DNA of 64,000 nt from Oikopleura dioica (Eukaryota > Chordata > Appendicularia > Copelata > Oikopleuridae), in contig OU015566.1 in assembly GCA_907165135.1 (NCBI GenBank), positions 7,796,157 through 7,860,156 on the forward strand. The letters run 5' to 3'. Every line of letters begins with the position of its first letter. Within the stretch, counting starts at the first letter, position 1. The position numbers and the translations under genes are program-made. A model generated the notes under the pieces. That model saw only the letters and a program-made list of their open reading frames with translations. It searched no databases and was not told where the DNA came from. Shown here one piece after another: positions 34,896-46,200 of the stretch.

Positions 34896-36543
34896 ATGTC
34901 GTCTTTAGCCGACCTAGAGGCGAGAATAGAGAATGACGAACAGAACCTCAACCAATTTTTCCTGCTCCTCATGGGTGCGATCGTGATGCTGATGCAATCT
35001 GGCTTTGCATTTTTGGAAGCTGGATCCGTACGAGCAAAGAATGTGGTCAACATTTTGGTCAAGAATGTCCTCGATTGCTGTAAGTACAAATCGAAGTTAT
35101 AAACACTAACCGGCTTTACAGTCATCGGTGCACTTATCTACTGGGCTTTTGGATACGCCTTTGCTTACGGTGATGTTTCTGCGGACCATCCTTCTGCTGG
35201 TGCCAATAGATTCATCGGGTTCAAATACTTTTTCTCGTAAGTTCGATTCGTTATATTCTCCGTTCATGCATTAATTCAGCATCGATATTGATGATGGAAC
35301 TGGCTTCTTCGCCACGTGGTTCTTCCAATTCGTCTTTGCGGCTACTGCGGCTACGATCGTCTCTGGCGCAGTTGCTGAGCGATGCCAGTTCGGTGCTTAC
35401 ATGATCTACAGTACTTTCATTACAGGCTTCATCTATCCCGTCGTGACCCATTGGACTTGGTCGGGAACCGGATGGCTTCAAAATCAGCTCATCGAGAGCA
35501 TGCACCGTCACACTTACGACGCTGACGGAAAACTTGTTTACGACGTTGATAATCCCGTTGGCTTCGTTGACTTTGCCGGCTCAGCAATCGTTCACTGTAC
35601 TGGCGGCATTGCCGCATTTATGGGTGCTTGGGTGATTGGCCCGCGAATTGGACGATTTGATAAGGAGGATAGCACCATGCCTGGTCATTCAACTCCTTTC
35701 GCCGCTCTCGGTGCCTTCATTCTTTTCCTCGGCTTCCTCGCTTTCAACGGTGGTTCTGAGCTTGCGATTGTTGGAGGAGACCATGCAGTCGTCGTTGCCG
35801 CCGCCTTTGTCAATACCATTATTGGCGGTGCAGCAGGAGCCATCTTCGCCGTCACTATCAACTATGTCGTTGCCTGGATCAAGGGCGAGCCTCGTTACTG
35901 GTCCCTTCTCGTCACCATCAATGGTGGACTTGCTGGAATGGTTGCCATGTGCGCCGGCTGTAATGTTCTTCACCAAGGAGCTGCTTTTGGACTTGGCGCT
36001 ATGGGTGGCATCACTTTGATGTGGTTTTCGTGGGCGATGAAAAAATTGAAAATTGATGATCCTCTTGATGCATTTGCCGTTCACTTTGGCGGTGGTATCG
36101 TTGGTATTCTCGCCACACCGGTGTTTATGAACGGTGGAGTCGTGCATTGGAAGAATTGTGCTGACCAAAAAGATGCCTACAGGTAAAACTAACTTTCATA
36201 TGAAATTTCTAATTCAATTTCTAGCGCTGCTTTCCCAGCCGTGACCAATCCTGACGCCGAAGGATACTTTTCCTGTGATCACTTTGAATACAAAGTCTTT
36301 GCCTGGAACCTCGCTGGATTCTTGGCCATCACACTTTGGGCCGGCGGCCTCTCTTTCCTCACTTTCTACTCTCTCAAACTGCTTGGCATTCTTCGAGTGC
36401 CAAAAGAAGACGAAATCAAAGGTCTTGATGTTGGCAAGCACGGTGAGCCAGCCTACCCGATTGAAGCTTACCTTGATGGTCAAATTCCCAACGTCCCAAA
36501 ATTCGCCGAAGATATGGCTCTGGCGCAACGAAGAGCAGATTGA
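34896..36543 (+). CDS. AMT: Ammonium transporter (Amt family)
   Basis: Polytopic ammonium channel/transporter of about 480 residues with the expected 11 membrane helices. The N-terminus reads NQFFLLLMGAIVMLMQSGFA then FLEAGSVRAKN, typical of eukaryotic Amt. The signature DFAGSAIVHCTGGIAAFMGA and the second His block DAFAVHFGGGIVGILATP supply the twin-histidine pore. GRFDKE, GGSELAIVGGDHAV and AGCNVLHQGAAFGLG are further family blocks. The soluble C-terminus is short. Introns are small and canonical. Amt rather than Rh type because of the VHCTGG and NGGSE blocks. AATAAA lies at 36605-36610. Confidence 0.93.
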
Positions 36544-36604
36544 AAATTTCAATTATACTTTCGTTGATTCCGCATGTTTCAGTAAATTAAATTGATGAAT
36601 TGGA

Positions 36605-36610
36605 AATAAA
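36605..36610 (+). terminator. Poly(A) signal AATAAA (AMT)
   Basis: 62 bp after the AMT stop codon. Confidence 0.5.
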
Positions 36611-39101
36611 TTGAGAAATACATGAGTGCAGCGTTTTTTCATCAGTTTTGCGGCTGAAAACTTAATCTTGCGTCCAAGTTTATTGTTATGCAAGCTTCTG
36701 TACAGGATTGAATCTTTAAAAAGCAATATTGCCGCTCTCCTTGAGAAAGTCCTTCTAATTAGTTGCTGAGATTTCATTGCTTTTACTCGAACTAGAGAGA
36801 AAAATGGCCTTTTTACGCCTTTCTGTTATTCAGCCTTCTTTTTAAATGCATTTTATAGTAAGAATATTTATAAGTAATATTGAAAAACTCATTTTATTTT
36901 TAACTTTAGTTGAACTTTTGACCTTAGACCCCCACATCTATTCATTAATGTGAATTATGCATTTGAATTCTGAATCGTTATATTATGATCACAGGCGTAA
37001 TTTAATATTCTAACTCCGATAATTAATTCTCGCTTCCTCGCCTGGCGTATAAAATCAGGCGTTAGCCTAATTAATATATATTTTCGAGGACAAGAAAAAG
37101 ATATGCCGATGCTGCTATTTGGGAAATTTCGAAAATTGATCTGGAGTGGGCAGTCGCATGAGAGAGGGCCAAATTATGGAAAAGAACTCACTTCACGTGG
37201 TAAGAACTTATTATTCGGTAACTCAGTTTGGCAGAGGATAAGTTTATTGACCAATGCTAATTATAGCCTATTAGCCTCATGATAACCTTATTTGTGCACG
37301 CATTGTTCTCAGAAGAGGTTCAAAACCTCGAAATTATACAACCAATACTCATCGTAGGAAGAAAGAGACAGAGAGTTAAATATGCGAGCTTTATTACGAA
37401 AAGATTCCATTGGCATTCGCAGATTGTCAACTTGGGGCATTCAAGCAGTAAAAAGTATGTAAGACAAGACCATAAGGAGACAATATTTTTATTTATGGCC
37501 GAAGTCATTCTAACTGTCGATTGGCTTTTTACAATTCTTTTTATCATTATTGTTGTCTTTCTCAGACAAAAATCAACGGATTTTAAGTGCCTGATGGCAA
37601 CAAAATATCGAAAGAAATGTCGTCTGCTTTATGTATAACGGTTTTAATGTAAATTCAAAAAGGCAGAAGGGCAGATCTCAGAACCGGCCCGATACTCGCC
37701 ACTTTATTCTCTAAGAGGCCTCTTTTTTTCAAATGAAAAATTAACCGCAAGAAAAGAACTGCCATGACTTAATTATCTTTTGCAAACAAAATGTTTATAC
37801 GTATGTGTATGTTCAATTTCTGCGGTTTTTGGCCTCCGATAAAGTTCGCGGTTTCAGCCAGTCAATTTATTTGGTGGTTGCGAGTATAAAAACTCTTTTT
37901 TTTTTAATTTTTTTGCTGAGAGGAGTACTGAAGAAAAGAGGATGATTGAGCTTGAAGGAGGTAAAATGAGCTAACCAATAAAATAAATCAACAAGCACCA
38001 AGCAAAAACGCAGCGTTTTGCCGTAGCCGGACAATCTGTCACTCAGTCAGAATATGCTGCATAATCATTTATTTACAAAATATTTATGAGGCTTTCATTG
38101 AAAGTGGAACCCTCTCTGTATTTCTGTGACCAATAATCATTTTTTACCAAAAAAATCTTTTGTATTTTTCGACTTGAGAGAGCGGGTTTAAGTTTACTAT
38201 CTTTCTGCTCATTGAGTTTGAATTTTTAATGGGCTCAATACTGTCGCTCCCGGAGATACTCCCGGATGATAGTATGAGCTTGTTCTGTGACATTCTCTGA
38301 ATAGAAAATAATTTAATTTTTGAAAAACCCTATTTGAAAAAAATGGTGAAAGCGGAGATTTACAACAATGTTATTATCACCAAGGACCAGTCTTGAAATT
38401 TTTGATTCGTTCATCGAAATCAAGGAAGAGTCGATTTTCGAACTGAAAGGCAGCCACTAGAGTTGGCTCAAGAAGCCGCAAATATGCAAAAGAAACAGAG
38501 GCCAGCAAAAAGCAAGTGTATTTAATATTAATATTCATGCAATTCTATTCCTTGATTTTAAAGATCAAACATCTTGGTTCATCAGCTGACTCAATTTCTT
38601 GACGTTTCAAAAACTTGAAGCTCAAAAACTTCCTTTTTTGATAAAAGAGACTTGGTCAAAAGCTTATTATATTAGAGATAATTTGTTAATAATTATCCAA
38701 AAGGATAGCAGACGGTATGACAAGAATTTTCAATCAGATTTCTTCATATAAAATCATTGACACTTCGAAGTATCAAGATTGTCTCCTCTACCTGTTCACG
38801 AGTTAAAATTCATTTGAACTGAAAATTTAATCAAGGAACAGACTACAGTGTATTACTTTTCCGAACAGAATGTCCTCAGATGCTTTAATTATTTTTTCTC
38901 AATTTACTTCCCCAAGTCCGCTAGTCAAAGAAACGCTTTTGCATAAACAATCGCATAATATTTTCGCTTTTTCGCTTCATTTTTCCATCAAAAGAATTTA
39001 TTCGCATTAATTTGCAACTAATCAGAAACTGGGCTAATTGATTCGAAGAAGAAAGAGAGAGAAGGAAAATGACTTTTGTTTTAGTAGAGAATAAAGGCAA
39101 C
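36611..39101. other. 2.5-kb intergenic with possible small exons
   Basis: Mostly AT-rich. One candidate first exon at 37103-37199 (ATG, 32 codons, then the donor GTG|GTAAGA) lies 50 bp downstream of a TATAAAA at 37048. Short open stretches near 38230 and 38367 have coding-like composition but no recognisable homology. No repeats with clear termini seen. Confidence 0.35.
37103..37199 (+). CDS. Candidate short first exon, unknown
   Basis: ATG at 37103 opens MPMLLFGKFRKLIWSGQSHE and continues to a consensus donor (G|GTAAGA) at 37200. A TATAAAA box sits 55 bp upstream of the ATG. A possible next exon after GTAACTCAG adds about 18 codons before a stop. No homology recognised; it may be a chance alignment of signals. 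Confidence 0.22.
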
Positions 39102-42100
39102 ATGGACAAGAAGGCATTTTTGCTTTTACTTGGATACATCGGATACTTGTTTCTTGGAGCAGCAGTTTTTCTTCACCTGGAAAAGTCAATACAGGTATGT
39201 GGAATATTCCAAGTGAAGAAGTTTTTTTTAACTAAAATCTAGGTTAACAAAAATCTGTTAGCTGTCATCCCTATTTGTTTTTCTGCCACACAGCAGATGG
39301 CTGACATGATTATTGAAAACCTTCTCCTCAGTTTTGTTTAGGAAGAAGACTGTAAATATGCAAATACAACGCTTCAAATGGAAATCATGGACTTTGGAAA
39401 CCAATACTTTTACGACCTTGGTCTGAATCGAAAATTATGCAAGGGGATCAACCGTTTAGATGAACTCTACGCTACCGCCAGCGACCACAGCCACAAGTAA
39501 GATACAAGTCCTACCCGATTTGGGTATAATTAATTCAATTTTAAAGAGAGCAAGTGACCGAGCTCTTTACTATGTGGGCTGAGGACGATTGCTCGGAAGA
39601 ACGATACACGCACGTGTTAGGCGAGGTTAAATCAGTTCAATTACAGTTATGAATAATTCAAGCAGGCAAATACTGTTTTTATGCTGAGCAAAGTTGTTTA
39701 ACCGGTGGTAAAGCAAGGCTCACAAAAGAAGCAGAAAACAACACGGCCTTTCAAGATGAATTTAGAGAAGTTTACGGAGAGCTGATAAAATTCGCTGGCT
39801 TTGAGAGTTTTGACGAGGAACATCTGAACATAACTGGCGCTGTTTTCAGGTGAGTCCTTATCAGAGGTAAATATTTTTAACGCCTGATTATTACGCTCCC
39901 CCAAAGAGCACCTGCTTTGACTCCATAAAAAGGATCTTGCAAAGCTAGAAAAGAAAAAAAAAACATATTTTTTGATAATTTTAAAATGTTTCAAATGATA
40001 GTTCAAACTGTTTAAGAAAGTCCTCGGTTTTCTTAATAAATTATAATAAAAAAGGCAATCATTAAAATACTGAGTAAATACTCTTTTGTAGAAATTTGAT
40101 GAGCAGAGGAGTTGGCATTGTCACAGAAAATTACTTCACATTGATCGAGTCCTGCGCAGAAAAGTGGACATTTCATTCAGGAAAACAGGGTCAACAGTTT
40201 GTCTATAAATACTTAATCAGCGCCAAAGTCAAATTATGACCCAGTAACCAGCTTTTTTCTTTGCTGGGACAGTTGCAACGACGATCGGGTATGGCCAGCT
40301 CGTTCCAACGACCGACGAGAGTCGCATATTTTGCATCGTCTTCGCCGCCATTGGAATTCCATACTTTGCCTACATGACTTCTGTCATCTCGCAATCAATT
40401 AATAATGGACTGGACCGATTGACAAAGAAATTTGGTGTCACGGTAAATAATTAAATCCAATCGAGTTTTATTGGCTTTTTAGACATCTAGATTAATTTAT
40501 GTTCTTGGGGGCATTTCGGTGCTTGTTGTTATTCCAGTTGTTGGTTTTGTAAGAATAGAAGGTAAAGAAAGATAGCATAGATCTTGATTGAACCCGCATT
40601 AAACTTTCAGAGTGGACGCTTGTAGAAGCTGTTTATTTTTCTCTGATTTCCTTGTCGACCATCGGGTTCGGCGATTTGGTCCCCCGGGAAGAACCACCGA
40701 CAAAGTACGGTATGTATTGGCGAAAGTGGCCTTGTGAAGCTTAATTATTTTGTGTTTTGGCTAGGGATGGAGTTGGAAGGGTGTAAAGACCAGTAATTAG
40801 AACTACAGTAGTGTAACCACTCTGAGTTATAAATTCATATAGGACAAAAAAGTAGAAATAAAAAAGTAATTGCATTTATAGAAGATTAATATGAAAAAGT
40901 TCAATCTTTTTAACCTGCAATTTTTACCCCGGGAAACTGGCATGATTCGTAGTTCACGTCTAAAATTCCCTCGAAAACCGCCTAATTAGCAACCTTTTTA
41001 GCGACCCACATAAATAATGTCACTGCCTGTTACGACACGCTCACAAACCCGATCCCTCGGAGTTCTCGTCACGTTGATCCTAGCCAAGGAGACTGCAAAC
41101 CGGTTAGTATCTATTCCTCTGACCCAGATCTTTGATAGTTTATTAGAGCGTAAGGAGATGTTTCTTGAGGGGTATTTCTGATTCAATATCCGCTTTCATA
41201 TTTTATCAGCCCTATTTCTTGAGTAAAAAGAAATTTGGATGAAGCATTATTATTTTAATCAATATTTAATGCATTTTTCCTTATTTTTACCAATTTTTAC
41301 TTCGCTTTTTGTGAGGGTTTTTTTGAAGGGACTAAAGTTCATTTGCAGAATGTGTATCCGGAATCGGTAGAATTAGTCTTTGATGTTTACCGAGTTTGCG
41401 TATTCTTTTGGATTCTGACTGGATTGACGTGGCTTGGTGGCATCATCCAAATGGTTTGGTACGCAGAGCAACTTTATAGATGCATTATCGGATAATTATT
41501 CATTTAGTTCGTTGGTTTCGAATTCGAGAAAAAACGAGTCGCAGGCCAGGGATCTAAATTTTTGCCGAAAATCAATTGCGATTGCGATGCGATTGCGACG
41601 CAAAATAGTCCGGAAATTGCAATGCGATTGCGATTTTTTTCGCAAATTGCGAATTTTTCGCGAATTGCGATTTTGTCGCCATTTGCGAAATTTTAGCGTA
41701 AAAAGTAATTTTTCAAAGGATTTAAGACTATTTTTTGAGGTCAGGCTTACAATTAAGCCTTTAGAACACAGAAAATAGGCTCTGAGTCAAAGAAAACCCA
41801 TGTCAGAATAACGAAGGAGCATTTTGACAAGACCAAAGTTCGCAAAAAAATCGCAATTTGCGAATTATTGACGAAAACTGAGTTGCGATTGCGATGCGAT
41901 TGCGATTCGATCAAAAAATAATTTGCGATTGCGAATTTTCTGCGAAATTTCGCATCGCAATCGCAAAATATTCGCAAATTGCGATTTTCGCGAAAAAATT
42001 TAGATCCCTGTCGCAGGCTGTATCCATGACGGAGAGCTTTCTCGTCACTGGCGGAGAAACGGAGAAAGGTCACGGGTTGTTGAAATTCTGAGCTAAAGAA

Positions 42101-42356
42101 ATCTCCAATTTTATATCCATATTTTATCTAACTGATGAATTTCCAATCTGGCTCAGTGCCTGTTCCGTGCTCTTGCTGCGCTGATTGTATTTATCGCAAC
42201 CAAAAAGTGCTCAATGGAAAAACCGCTGGCGAAAGCAAACCACCGAAAAATGGCAATGTCACAAAATATATTCAAAATGGAAATTCAAACGGCTCCATTA
42301 ATCTTAATCTGAGTAAAGGTACAGCCGACGATTCGCGGGTATTGAGTATTTTGTAG
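39102..42356 (+). CDS. Two-pore-domain (K2P) potassium channel
   Basis: Leak K+ channel subunit with two pore loops. TM1 is KAFLLLLGYIGYLFLGAAVF, followed by a long Cys-containing extracellular cap. Pore 1 is AFFFAGTVATTIGYGQLVP, then FCIVFAAIGIPYFAYM. TM3 is YVLGGISVLVVIPVVGF. Pore 2 is AVYFSLISLSTIGFGDLVP, followed by an extra loop exon (ATHINNVTACYDTLTNPIP) and TM4 VFFWILTGLTWLGGII. The cytosolic tail (SLVSNSRKNESQA) is interrupted by a hAT-like MITE, resumes VSMTESFLVTGGETEK, and is spliced to VPVPCSCCADCIY, ending LSIL at 42356. The splice near 39630 is not resolved. The intron before pore 1 can be read as GA-AG (exact family spacing) or GT-AG (three extra residues). Confidence 0.85.
41539..41546 (+). 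repeat. Target site duplication, left copy (K2P MITE)
   Basis: TCGCAGGC, repeated exactly at 42011-42018. Confidence 0.9.
41547..42010. mobile_element. hAT-like MITE inside K2P coding exon
   Basis: A 464-bp element with termini CAGGGATCTAAATTTTT and its reverse complement (17 bp perfect), and an 8-bp flanking duplication. The interior is made of many short copies of GCGATTGC and its complement in both orientations. No protein is encoded. Excising the element plus one duplication restores ESQA-VSMTESFLVTGG in frame. It can be removed exactly as a GC-AG intron: CAG|GCCAGG at the left and CAG|GC at the right, both lying in the duplicated bases. Confidence 0.92.
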
Positions 42357-42650
42357 CTCATAACAAGAGAGTTTATGATGGACCATATTTTTCTTTTCCG
42401 GAGCCGTCTTTCGGTATTTTCGCTTTCTTGAGATCTGGAATTCCAGAGCTAAGTTGTAGCTTATCCTACCTAGTGCTAGCTTAAAATTCGCGAAAGCGCC
42501 GAAATCATTAACTGTTCTCTCAGCCATTACCTCTCTCATCATCTAAAAACAACTGTCATCATAACCATCTGTTCTCATAGTGTAAATAACCGAAAAGTTC
42601 CAAAACAGAAGAAAGCTAACTCCTGATCAAAAGGTGATTTACCGCTCAAG

Positions 42651-43026
42651 CCCAAACCCTGCAAGCAAACTTCCGCCGCACCCCACTCTCAAAACTCAAG
42701 CAAGCAAAAAAGAAAGAGAAAACTCAAACCAAGATTTTTCTACAGAAAACAGACCTATTCACTTCCAGTTACTCCCGTAAAACACCAGTCGAAATATAAT
42801 ATAAACATTTCGCAAGACATCACTTACCAGGTAAGATGAATAATTGAGAACAAGGATGAGTTCATATTCATATTAAATATCGAAAAACACTAAGTGGTAC
42901 AAAATATCCTTTCAGCACATCAGTTCACAACCCGAAGGCCACGCAAGAATCGACATTTTGGCCGATAGCGCATCAGAACATCGCCGTCGGCGCTACAAAC
43001 AACCACCTTTCCGCATAAAATTGTAG
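42651..43026 (+). CDS. Candidate alternative C-terminal exons of K2P
   Basis: An open frame from 42651, read after an acceptor-like CTCAAG, passes through a GT-AG intron (about 42839-42915, donor CAG|GTAAGA, acceptor CTTTCAG). It ends at TAG 43024-43026. The peptide is very basic (KQKRKRKLKPRFFYRK) and then HISSQPEGHARIDILADSAS. It has no ATG of its own. The phase matches a donor (AAAG|GTACAG) at 42318-42320 in the K2P tail, so it could be an alternative long tail. No homology recognised. Confidence 0.35.
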
Positions 43027-43212
43027 ACTTCGATATCTCTGTACCTATCATTAATATTGAAAACTGCCAGAATATCAATATATTATTTGTACATTATAAA
43101 CTGTGGATTGAGGTAATGTTTATTGGCAAAAAGGACGAGTTGACGGTTATTTGATTATTGGCGAGGCAGATAAGAGGCCCTTAATTAGGGTAATTTCGTC
43201 ACGAGAGAATTA

Positions 43213-46200
43213 TTAAGTATGTCTTCGTCTTCTGTAGGGTTTTCTTCTGCATTTGAATTCTCCTTCATCAAATATATCCCATGTCTTTGAGCTGCCATTG
43301 CAGATTAGCGGCTTGCTAATTAGCTCTGAATTTCGCTGGAAAATAAAGCCATTCACGCATTTGACATCGCACATTTCTTCCAGCCCGTTGGAGGACATTC
43401 GGCAGTTGAACGAAAGTCGCTCTGCTCGGGCGACTTTGAAATTGGGATTCTGGCACATTCGGCAAGTTCTTTAATGGTAAAATTAAAAAATTATTGAAGT
43501 TAATTATTTACCCAAGTTTCCCGGACCAAACTGGACGGTCCCCAATAAGCTTGCACGTGACTTTGACGCGTCCAGCAATAATCATATCGGAATCGTTGCA
43601 GATCAATCGGCAGGTATGTCGTTCACACTCGACCCTGCCAGTTTTCGTTGCGCGAGGAGTCGTATTGAATCGCTAAATGGAAATAAAATTATGTCACCTT
43701 CTATATTGATGAATTCTTACCGACTCGCATTTGTCATGCCAAGCAAATTTCCATGACGGTTCTTCGATTAGCGTTTCTTCAGCAATGAAGTCTGAGGATG
43801 CATCATTTTCCATTGCTTGTGAAAACCCAGCCGGAAGGAGACTCGTAAATTTGGGACAAGGAGGAACGAGACATACCCCCGTCTCGGCAGATGAGCCTGG
43901 ACATAAATTATTAACAGGACATGTTCTGGTTCTGACGGAAAAAGCCGTTCCGCATGTCTGAGTGCAGGCGGACCAAGACGACCAACGCTCCCAGGATATT
44001 GATGCGATTTGAAATGCTATGTTTGTCGTCATGTCTGGCAGAGATGTCGTTTCAAAGTCAGGTAATGTTGATTCAGTCTCATCGATTGTGGGTGCTACCT
44101 CTGTTGAAAAAATTGAGGATGTTGTGCTGATGTTGATAGCAGAAAGAAATTCAGATGTTGTTTCGGTAGAAATCGTTGTGGATGTTGTAGTTGTCGTAGT
44201 TGTGGAGGTTATAGTTGTTGTTGTCGTAGTAGTTGTCTTTGTAGTAGTTGTAGTTGTAGTTGTAGTCGTAGTTGTAGTTGTAGTCGTTGTTGTTGTTGGA
44301 CTCGTTGTCGTTGTTGTAGTCGTTGTAGTCGTTGTAGTCGTTGTAGAAGTTGTAGTACTTGTAGTAGATGTAGTCGTTGTAGTCGTGGTTATTGGTGTGG
44401 TCGTTCTTGTTGTTGTAGTTGTTGTTGTAGTTGTAGTTGTAGTCGTTGTTGTTGTTGTACTCGTTGTCGTTGTTGTAGTCGTTGTAGTCGTTGTAGTCGT
44501 TGTAGAAGTTGTAGTACTTGTAGTAGTTGTAGTCGTTGTAGTTGTTTTTGTCGTGGTTGTTGATGTATTGGTTGTTGAGGTCATAACTCTTATAGTAGTA
44601 GTAATTGATGACCTGCTTGTTGTTGATGCAGCTAAGCTAGAAGAAGTCGATGACGTTGTCTTGGCTGATGTCACGGTGGCTTCCTCATCTTTTCACGCAT
44701 TATAAAATTATCATTGAGATTTATAAAAATAGTATTTCTTGGTTCCATGACATTTATGATACGTGCCTTTCCCAGCTGAATTTTCCTCAATCGAGGAAAG
44801 AAATTCCGTGAGTCCGATTACATCACTCGTGCTACTCGCCTCAGAATTCTCACAGCGAAAAAGCTCAGGATCCTTATTCCATCCACAACTAGTCGGTCCA
44901 CAGCTGCAACGAATCACATTTCTTTCCTCAGATGAGATGGAATTTTCATTGCAGATGAGTGAGCATCGAATTCCGTCGACATGATGGAAAGTTGACTGAG
45001 CCAAGAACTTTTCAACATTTTTCATGTAGAACTTAGGCCCATTTACGTGACAAATCCATTTGCCTCTGAATGTGCTTGGCAAAGCTGGACACAGTAGTTC
45101 GGGCTCCTTCGATGTTGTCGTGGATGATGTTGAAGTTGTCTTGACTGTCGTTGTACTGATCACTTCCGTAGTTGTTGTTTCAGGCTCAGTGGTAGTCTCA
45201 CTGTCCCAAGAACATTTCACTTTTCTTGGGTTTTTGTTCCACGAGCATTTTTCATCCTTGCACGTGCATTTGAAAAACTGAAAATAAATACAAAACCAAG
45301 GAAGAGTTTCAACTCACGTTTGGCCCCTTGACATTCACGAGATTGGCCTCCGGAGCGCATTTCATCGCACACTTCGTATTATGGGTGACATCTTCGTCAT
45401 TTCCATTGTATCGGAATCGGAAGCCGTTGATGTCACACACCCACATTCCCATAAACTGTTCGGGAACTTGCAGCCCTCCGCAATTTTTCCCTGAGTTCTT
45501 CTGTGCTTCTTTTTGAGAAGTTACTTGAGCAGCAGGAGTAGGAGTGGCTCTGCTTGGTTTACAGTTAGCGTCTGCAAGCGCGATATTCCACGAGCAGTCT
45601 TTTCCGTTCGGACATCGACACGTCGCCAAATTCTTTTTGTTCATCCCCTGAACTGCCATGCCCTTAGCACAAGTAAGTGAGCAGGTACTTTTGTGCTCGA
45701 GAATCTCCGTGGAGCAATCCCAAAAGCCTCTTATTCCTTGTGGCGGGGGAGAAACGCACGTCGAAGCCGAATTTTCTTTCTTTTTTGGAACACACTTCGA
45801 ATTATGAATAAACGGAACCCACTTGCAAAATCGTCCTTTGCAGTTGCAATCAAAATCCTGAAAGTCTCGTTAAAATCGGTAAAAAAACAAATTGGCATAC
45901 AAAAATGGCGCTGCCTTCTGGTTCAAAATCTTCATCGCAAATGAGAGAACAAATCACTTCCCCGGAGAAATCGTCTTTTTCGCGTTGATTTCTGCATTTC
46001 CATCTGCCATTCGGCTCCTCTGGCGGACTTCTGCAGCTTTTGACCCCTTTTTAGCGTTGGATATTTTTCTAGATGCGTTTTAGCAAACCATAACCGTATT
46101 ATTCTGACATTGTGCTAAAAATTTTACAGCTGAGGTCAACTTTAACGGATAAACATGTAAATTGTTCTACGGATAAATTTGTCTGGGTACATATTTAGAC

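Noticed and set aside
37279-37638. 119-codon plus-strand ORF with a hydrophobic stretch
   Set aside because: No homology, no acceptor or promoter near the ATG, and random codon composition; kept out of the gene list.
44019-44705. Long plus-strand open frame of almost pure Val
   Set aside because: It is the antisense of the polythreonine tract; triplet repeats keep all frames open. The minus-strand frame continues into a TSP1 domain, so that strand is coding.
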